In this document: positions 8,401 to 10,945 of the stretch, piece by piece
How the letters are laid out: each line of letters opens with the position of its first letter
Position numbering within the stretch: the first letter of the stretch is position 1
From: JBMZCV01 sp049613665
GTDB lineage: Bacteria; Bacteroidota; Bacteroidia; Chitinophagales; UBA2359
NCBI GenBank assembly: GCA_049613665.1
Contig: JBMZCV010000168.1
Coordinates: 1 to 10,945 of the forward strand
Length of the DNA: 10,945 nt
Direction of reading: 5' to 3'
Program-made: the position numbers and the translations under genes
Notes under the pieces: generated by a model
Seen by the model: only the letters and a program-made list of their open reading frames with translations
The model's database searches: none
Told to the model about the DNA's origin: nothing

Positions 8401-9517
8401 AAGCTTTTTCATTAAAAAACAAAGCTTGGTCTAAGTCTTCTTTTCTAAGATAACAATCCCCTAAATGATTAAATGCTGTTGCTACTTCTTGATGTACTTC
8501 GCCAAAAGCTTGCTTTAAAATTTCTAAAGCCTGCGAAAAATAATCAATTGCGGTGTGATAATCGCCATTATTGGCATAACAACTGCCTATATTTTGATAA
8601 ATTTCAGCTAGTTTGTGATGTTGCTCGCCAAAAACACGAATTTTTATTAATAATGATTTTTGGTTATATAAAATTGCCTCTCGATAAGCACCTTTCGCCA
8701 TATAGCAAGCCGCCAAATTGTTGTATGCTTTTTCTACATCTGAACTAAAATCATCTAAACCTAAATGTTCTTGTTTTATCTCTAACGATTTTTGCAGATG
8801 ATTAATGGCTTTTCCATATTTATTTTGCTGATAATAAGTGACACCCAAATTATTGTAAGCACCTGCAATTTCTTCATAATTTATATTTGGCAAGTCTAAG
8901 CTCAAGTTTAAAGCTTTTTCCAAATAAACTAAACCCAAATCATAGTTGCTTTGCTGATTGTAGCATTCTCCAATAGTATTGTAAATAGTAGCAACATTGA
9001 CATGGCTTTCGCCTTCTAAGCCGATATATATTTCTAACGATTTTTGCAAAAAATTTAAGGCTTTTTCTATATCATCTTTCACAAAATAAATCATGCCTAT
9101 TTTATAATAACTTTCTGCTAGGCTTTGATGAAAACTACCAAATTTTTCTTCGCAAATATTGGCTATTTCTTGATAATAATAATTGGCGTTTTCTAATTTG
9201 TTATTTGCTTCATAATAGTCAGCAAAAATACGGTATGTTTCTGTTAGAAGTATAGTATTTAAATCTAGCTTTTCTTTATTTGTTTGTAAAGCAAGCTCTA
9301 AATAGCTCAAAACTTCGTCCATTTTTTGAGCCGCTATCCATGTCTTTGCAATTTGATGTAGCGTTTTGACATAGTTTTCCCAGCGTTTATATGCGATATA
9401 AACCGTATTAGCTTTTTGCAATAATTTGAAGGCCTCATTATATTTGGCAGAAGCGGTTAACAAGATAGCTTTATCAAAAAAGATGTCGGCTAAAGTTAGT
9501 TCATGTTGCCCATTCAT
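5432..9517 (-). CDS. giant TPR-CHAT protein (caspase-like protease with tetratricopeptide array)
   Basis: I start at the ATG at 9515-9517 (MNGQHELTLADIFF), giving 1361 residues. An in-frame TTG four codons upstream is the alternative. Residues 1-130 hold about two divergent TPR units. About 130-760 is an array of about 15 regular 42-residue TPRs of the kinesin-light-chain/TPR_12 type (Y..IG.CY....Y..AL.Y..KAL.I....G..H). About 775-1000 is helical with a probable Lys/Glu-rich coiled coil (about 905-970). The C-terminal third (about 1035-1361) is a CHAT domain, with His1225 in HVAAHG and Cys1274 in LSSCESG. That is the clan CD catalytic pair, followed by GEG and ending LSWAGFVLIG. There is no signal peptide, so it is presumably cytoplasmic. 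By analogy with other TPR-CHAT proteins, the TPR array would sense a partner and switch on proteolysis. No CRISPR effector or evident substrate gene is adjacent; its target is unknown. Confidence 0.92.
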   Translation of the reverse strand: MNGQHELTLADIFFDKAILLTASAKYNEAFKLLQKANTVYIAYKRWENYVKTLHQIAKTWIAAQKMDEVLSYLELALQTNKEKLDLNTILLTETYRIFADYYEANNKLENANYYYQEIANICEEKFGSFHQSLAESYYKIGMIYFVKDDIEKALNFLQKSLEIYIGLEGESHVNVATIYNTIGECYNQQSNYDLGLVYLEKALNLSLDLPNINYEEIAGAYNNLGVTYYQQNKYGKAINHLQKSLEIKQEHLGLDDFSSDVEKAYNNLAACYMAKGAYREAILYNQKSLLIKIRVFGEQHHKLAEIYQNIGSCYANNGDYHTAIDYFSQALEILKQAFGEVHQEVATAFNHLGDCYLRKEDLDQALFFNEKALALRLQLFSPHNAYIGSSNNSLGLCFFKKGQHDKALEYQEKALHIWLKNVGYEHEKVAQTYNFISEIWIEKGEQSKALEYAYLALDILLQIFGKTHPLTAACYHRIGTYLSDKGEYEQAFIYLESALKYRLYIFDEEHILVAESYTNIGQLYLRTANYSEALNYFLKALNIREEKLDSFHPDLATSYSHISSCYYYEGDYENVLLYLDKTIAIRLQNFGEDHHSVVTGYNNMGHTYIGQQDFDKALDYCKKAEAIANRIFTAHNPILGHSYNTIGTCYFEKKSYEVALNYFQKALEIWKQSYDNHTHPNIALVYSNMATCYGSLQNYRRALSYNQKALNIRIQVFGKYHPEVASSYSNLASYYFEQKDTTKALNYVQKALMTLVIDYNNIYVYDNPKLESYSSALSLLKNLQLKAEIFTHLYYQNNKEKELNLKMAFETYLLAGELIDQIMQGYKAEGSKLMLGQKVVPIYEQIILLALELYDHSKDEAYLRQAFYCSEKGKGIVLFSHLKDAEAKAKSKIPPALIEQEQILRKDLTNLDKHINNEKSKGEKADGNKIKQFQERHFSLNQQYQTFVSQLENEYTEYYNLKYRIKSVSISDLQNILGVNTYLISYFIGERDIIIFSIQKNKFSVKKITQPSHFTQLIEDFNETIEDVSRKAFIGYAYSLYELLLQPILGNALPNDNLVSETEINKNLIIIPDDELAHVPFEPFLCQKMKKQTPYTTLPYLIKYFNISYHYSATLFYYTSKRQATRSFLTESFIGFAPVYTKHLYKSAPDLIPIETSNNEKLKETLQLYNKKYQELIYSKHEVHNISLLFKKEGISAQTLFHGTASKTNFLKYIGNHKYVHVAAHGLLNKKEPSLSGIIFHPEKGETFKENAVFHISDAYHLDLKTDLMVLSSCESGIGNLVKGEGMMTINRGFLYAGVSNIVFTLFKVYDRPSFELTQIFYQDIVAGKNYAQALRKAKLHLIKQKNSTPLSWAGFVLIGV

Positions 9518-9650
9518 GTTCAAAGGCAATTATATTTAGTCAAATATTAGAAATAAATTGAAATCTAAACAGTTACGTCTTTTTTTAAGTAATCGTTCAT
9601 AAGTTTACTTGTATTCACTTTTTTTATATTAAAACCTTAATGCCTTTGTT

Positions 9651-9662
9651 GGTGTTATCGCC
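9651..9662 (+). repeat. left target-site duplication (GGTGTTATCGCC)
   Basis: This 12-bp sequence recurs exactly and in the same orientation at 9939-9950, directly abutting the terminal inverted repeats of the element between them. GG and CC at its ends could instead belong to the inverted repeats, in which case the duplication is the 8-bp core TGTTATCG. Confidence 0.8.
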
Positions 9663-9698
9663 ATAGCCGTCAGGTTAGTTAAAAAGTTAAATGTTATG

Positions 9699-9745
9699 AT
9701 ACCCCAAAGGGGTAAAATATTATAGCATAGGGTTTTAACCCTATG
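9699..9745 (+). repeat. left arm of internal 47-bp inverted repeat
   Basis: This arm matches the reverse complement of 9851-9897 at 39 of 47 positions without gaps. It carries hairpin ACCCC-AAA-GGGGT (9701-9713) and the perfect 9-bp-stem hairpin CATAGGGTT-TT-AACCCTATG (9726-9745). Confidence 0.85.
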
Positions 9746-9850
9746 AAAAAAGGTAATACTAATACAAACTCTGAAAGAGTGGCATAAATAACACCACAAA
9801 ATACGTTTTATATCGCTCTTTCAGAGCTAGTTGTGTATCATAATTCAAGA

Positions 9851-9897
9851 CATAGGGTTAAAACCCCATGCTATGTTATATAATCCCGTTGGGATAT
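9851..9897 (-). repeat. right arm of internal 47-bp inverted repeat
   Basis: It holds the counterparts of the left-arm hairpins: ATCCC-GTT-GGGAT (9883-9895) and CATAGGGTT-AA-AACCCCATG (9851-9870, one mismatch). Relative to the left arm, the C/G hairpin has a C-to-T change matched by a G-to-A change in the opposite strand of the stem, so pairing is preserved. Confidence 0.85.
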
Positions 9898-9938
9898 TAG
9901 CGAAAACAAAAAACTCAACTTATTGTCCTGACGGCTAT

Positions 9939-9950
9939 GGTGTTATCGCC
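9939..9950 (+). repeat. right target-site duplication (GGTGTTATCGCC)
   Basis: Exact direct copy of 9651-9662. Removing the element and one copy restores a continuous TTGTTGG-N8-CCAACAA stem-loop, which is the expected empty site. Confidence 0.8.
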
Positions 9951-10031
9951 AACAAGTTATGAGCGATAACATGGGGTTATTAATTCATTTAGTAATATAA
10001 CTATTGGTAATAACATCACACAATGGCGATA
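9941..10031. repeat. nested inverted repeats beside the MITE, possibly remains of an older element
   Basis: TATCGCCA at 9944-9951 pairs with TGGCGATA at 10024-10031. Inside it GTTATTA at 9976-9982 pairs with TAATAAC at 10008-10014. A third overlapping pair, GTTATCGC (9942-9949) and GCGATAAC (9963-9970), makes a separate hairpin. The arms are short and unevenly spaced, so this is only suggestive of a second palindromic element that served as the insertion target. Confidence 0.4.
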
Positions 10032-10082
10032 GTTCTTGCTTTTTTTAAGGATATAATATTTTCAATGGTTCTGACAATTTTC

Positions 10083-10192
10083 AGTTTAATAAAAAAATAC
10101 TTTTTGGCAAGTGAAACATACTATTTTTCAGTTCAAAAGACCATTACATTTGCAAATATTGGTCACCTTAGCCTAAAAAAAATAGTATGTTT
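10083..10192 (+). repeat. dispersed hairpin repeat, copy B, with perfect 15-bp terminal inverted repeats
   Basis: 10083-10171 is about 89% identical to the minus strand of 2283-2370. In this copy AAACATACTATTTTT (10114-10128) is an exact inverted repeat of AAAAATAGTATGTTT (10178-10192). Between them the hairpin 10139-10164 has GACC and GGTC arms around ATTTGCAAAT, where copy A has GGCC and GGCC, a paired substitution that keeps the stem. It lies in the spacer past the 3' end of the phosphatase gene. Homology with copy A extends about 30 bp left of the inverted repeat, so the true element boundary is unclear. Confidence 0.85.
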
Positions 10193-10270
10193 AAGCCCTT
10201 TGATAAAAAAATGTGTAAATGTCCGAACTGTTGATATTTTGTAAATACCTTGTTTCTTTTGATTAACTAC

Positions 10271-10945
10271 TTAAATATCTCGGTTGGGCAGAAAAACAAC
10301 TTCTTTAGTATCTAAATTTAATGCACAAAGATACCCTAAGCCATTTTTTCGATACACACAACCTGCATCAATGTCGATTACAGGAGTAGTTTTCGATGTG
10401 TTTTTTTCGATAATTCCTTTGCGAATTGGCGTATGTCCATGCACAATTGTACGCTCGCCCAGCACGCTCAAATCAATGTCGCTATACCAATATCGCAGCC
10501 ACAACATTGCTTCACGGTCGGCAAAAATATTTTGATGATTGAAATTGAAACCTGCATGAACTAGCCAATAATCTTCAAGTTCGATATAAAGTTTTAGATT
10601 TTTTATAAAATCAATATATTTTGTAGGTATATCTGTAACAGCCTTAGCATCAAAGCTTTCTAAGGTTTCTGCACCGCCATTTCGCATCCAAGAGCTAAGT
10701 GCCAAAGGATTGTGAAATGATTCGATTAACATATCTTCATGGTTTCCCATAAGACATTGCACCTGAAATTGTTCTTTTTGCAATTGCATGATATAATCAA
10801 AAACACCCTTGCTATCTTTGCCTCTGTCTATATAATCGCCCAACAAAAACAACTCATCTTCTTTTGTTATTTGAAGCTCTTTTTCTACCATATATATAAA
10901 AGTCTGACAACAACCGTGAATGTCAGAAATAGCCCATCTTGCCAT
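10271..10945 (-). CDS. metallophosphatase (calcineurin-like, serine/threonine protein phosphatase/ApaH-like group)
   Basis: The 224-residue product shows the full two-metal phosphoesterase signature: DIHG at 8-11, GDYIDRG at 36-42, GNHE at 67-70, HAG at 130-132 and HGHTP at 169-173. These supply the metal ligands and the catalytic histidine. The length and motif spacing fit the small bacterial PrpA/ApaH-like group, which dephosphorylate phosphoproteins or cleave dinucleoside polyphosphates. Sequence alone does not decide the substrate. The start codon is the last three bases of the window, and MARWAISDIHG is the usual N-terminus of this family, so the gene is probably complete; upstream context is not visible. 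No signal peptide is present, so it is cytoplasmic. No hairpin terminator follows the stop codon; the repeat-rich spacer begins about 80 bp downstream. Confidence 0.9.
   Translation of the reverse strand: MARWAISDIHGCCQTFIYMVEKELQITKEDELFLLGDYIDRGKDSKGVFDYIMQLQKEQFQVQCLMGNHEDMLIESFHNPLALSSWMRNGGAETLESFDAKAVTDIPTKYIDFIKNLKLYIELEDYWLVHAGFNFNHQNIFADREAMLWLRYWYSDIDLSVLGERTIVHGHTPIRKGIIEKNTSKTTPVIDIDAGCVYRKNGLGYLCALNLDTKEVVFLPNRDI

Larger units (their letters stand above)
9663..9938. mobile_element. 276-bp non-autonomous MITE-like element with terminal inverted repeats and paired hairpins
   Basis: The ends are exact 12-bp inverted repeats: ATAGCCGTCAGG at 9663-9674 and CCTGACGGCTAT at 9927-9938 (14 bp if the flanking CC/GG are counted). 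The interior is two-fold symmetric about position 9798 and contains no coding region. Moving inward from each end are a C/G-rich hairpin (9701-9713; 9883-9895), a CATAGGG hairpin (9726-9745; 9851-9870) and a CTCT hairpin (9768-9780; 9815-9827). Direct repeats flank it. No transposase is in the window, so mobility would need to be supplied in trans. An 8-12 bp duplication is compatible with several insertion-sequence families, and I do not assign one. It sits about 145 bp upstream of the TPR-CHAT start. Confidence 0.85.
9518..10270. other. 753-bp gene-free, repeat-rich spacer
   Basis: No credible gene lies here; the 73-codon plus-strand frame at 10023-10244 runs straight through a repeat. 9518-9650 is plain AT-rich DNA presumably holding the TPR-CHAT promoter. 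The nearest match is a minus-strand AATATTTG around 9541-9548, one base off the TAnnTTTG consensus. From 9651 on it is nearly all structured repeats: a MITE-like element with flanking direct repeats, a further nested stem-loop, and copy B of the dispersed hairpin repeat. Confidence 0.8.

Noticed and set aside
3046..9517. Operon or toxin-activator pair of the TPR-CHAT protein and the metalloprotease
   Set aside because: A 334-bp AT-rich gap separates them, the metalloprotease has an export signal and sorting tail while the TPR-CHAT protein has none, and nothing indicates a functional pairing.
9518..9529. TTG start for the TPR-CHAT protein at 9527-9529
   Set aside because: An ATG lies only four codons downstream and nothing in the sequence favours the rarer codon.
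9651..9950. CRISPR array in the repeat-rich spacer
   Set aside because: The repeats are inverted pairs around one symmetry axis, not regularly spaced direct repeats with unique spacers, and no cas gene is present.
10023..10244. 73-codon plus-strand frame
   Set aside because: It overlaps the dispersed repeat and its inverted ends; the product is low-complexity hydrophobic sequence and copy A does not preserve the frame.

Overview
The window looks like AT-rich chromosomal DNA from a Bacteroidota bacterium, most likely a Cytophagales-type gliding or marine/soil organism. Four things support this. A very large secreted metalloprotease ends in a type IX secretion (Por) sorting tail. Two predicted lipoproteins are present. 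Candidate promoters match the Bacteroidota -7 box TAnnTTTG, and starts lack Shine-Dalgarno sequences. The glutamate dehydrogenase also resembles, from memory, those of Cytophagales. No tRNA, rRNA, CRISPR array or transposase gene is visible.

Layout. Five of six genes are on the minus strand. Positions 1-1204: glutamate dehydrogenase, C-terminus cut by the window edge. 1205-1603: AT-rich spacer with one candidate promoter. 1604-2026: small cysteine-patterned lipoprotein. 2027-2468: divergent spacer with a promoter box and copy A of a short dispersed repeat. 2469-2966 (plus strand): lipoprotein thioredoxin. 2976-3011: strong hairpin terminator in the convergent gap. 3046-5097: secreted M43-family metalloprotease. 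5098-5431: AT-rich spacer with a perfect 15-bp inverted repeat. 5432-9517: giant TPR-CHAT protein (caspase-like clan CD protease fold) with about 15 regular TPR units and an intact His/Cys pair. 9518-10270: gene-free, repeat-rich spacer. 10271-10945: small metallophosphatase whose start codon is the last three bases of the window.

The most unusual content is non-coding. The 9.5-10.3 kb spacer holds a 276-bp two-fold symmetric element with 12-bp terminal inverted repeats and a 12-bp direct repeat at each boundary. This is a clear transposition-type footprint of a non-autonomous (MITE-like) element made of paired hairpins. About 145 bp beyond it lies copy B of a second, unrelated repeat of about 88 bp. 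Its other copy sits 7.7 kb away in opposite orientation, upstream of the thioredoxin gene. Paired base changes between the two copies keep a hairpin intact.

The genes do not form an obvious pathway or operon. Spacers of 330-750 bp separate most of them, and each seems to have its own promoter. The TPR-CHAT protein is the best candidate for an undescribed system, as a stand-alone sensor-protease with no visible CRISPR effector or dedicated substrate gene beside it. Its partner cannot be named from this window.
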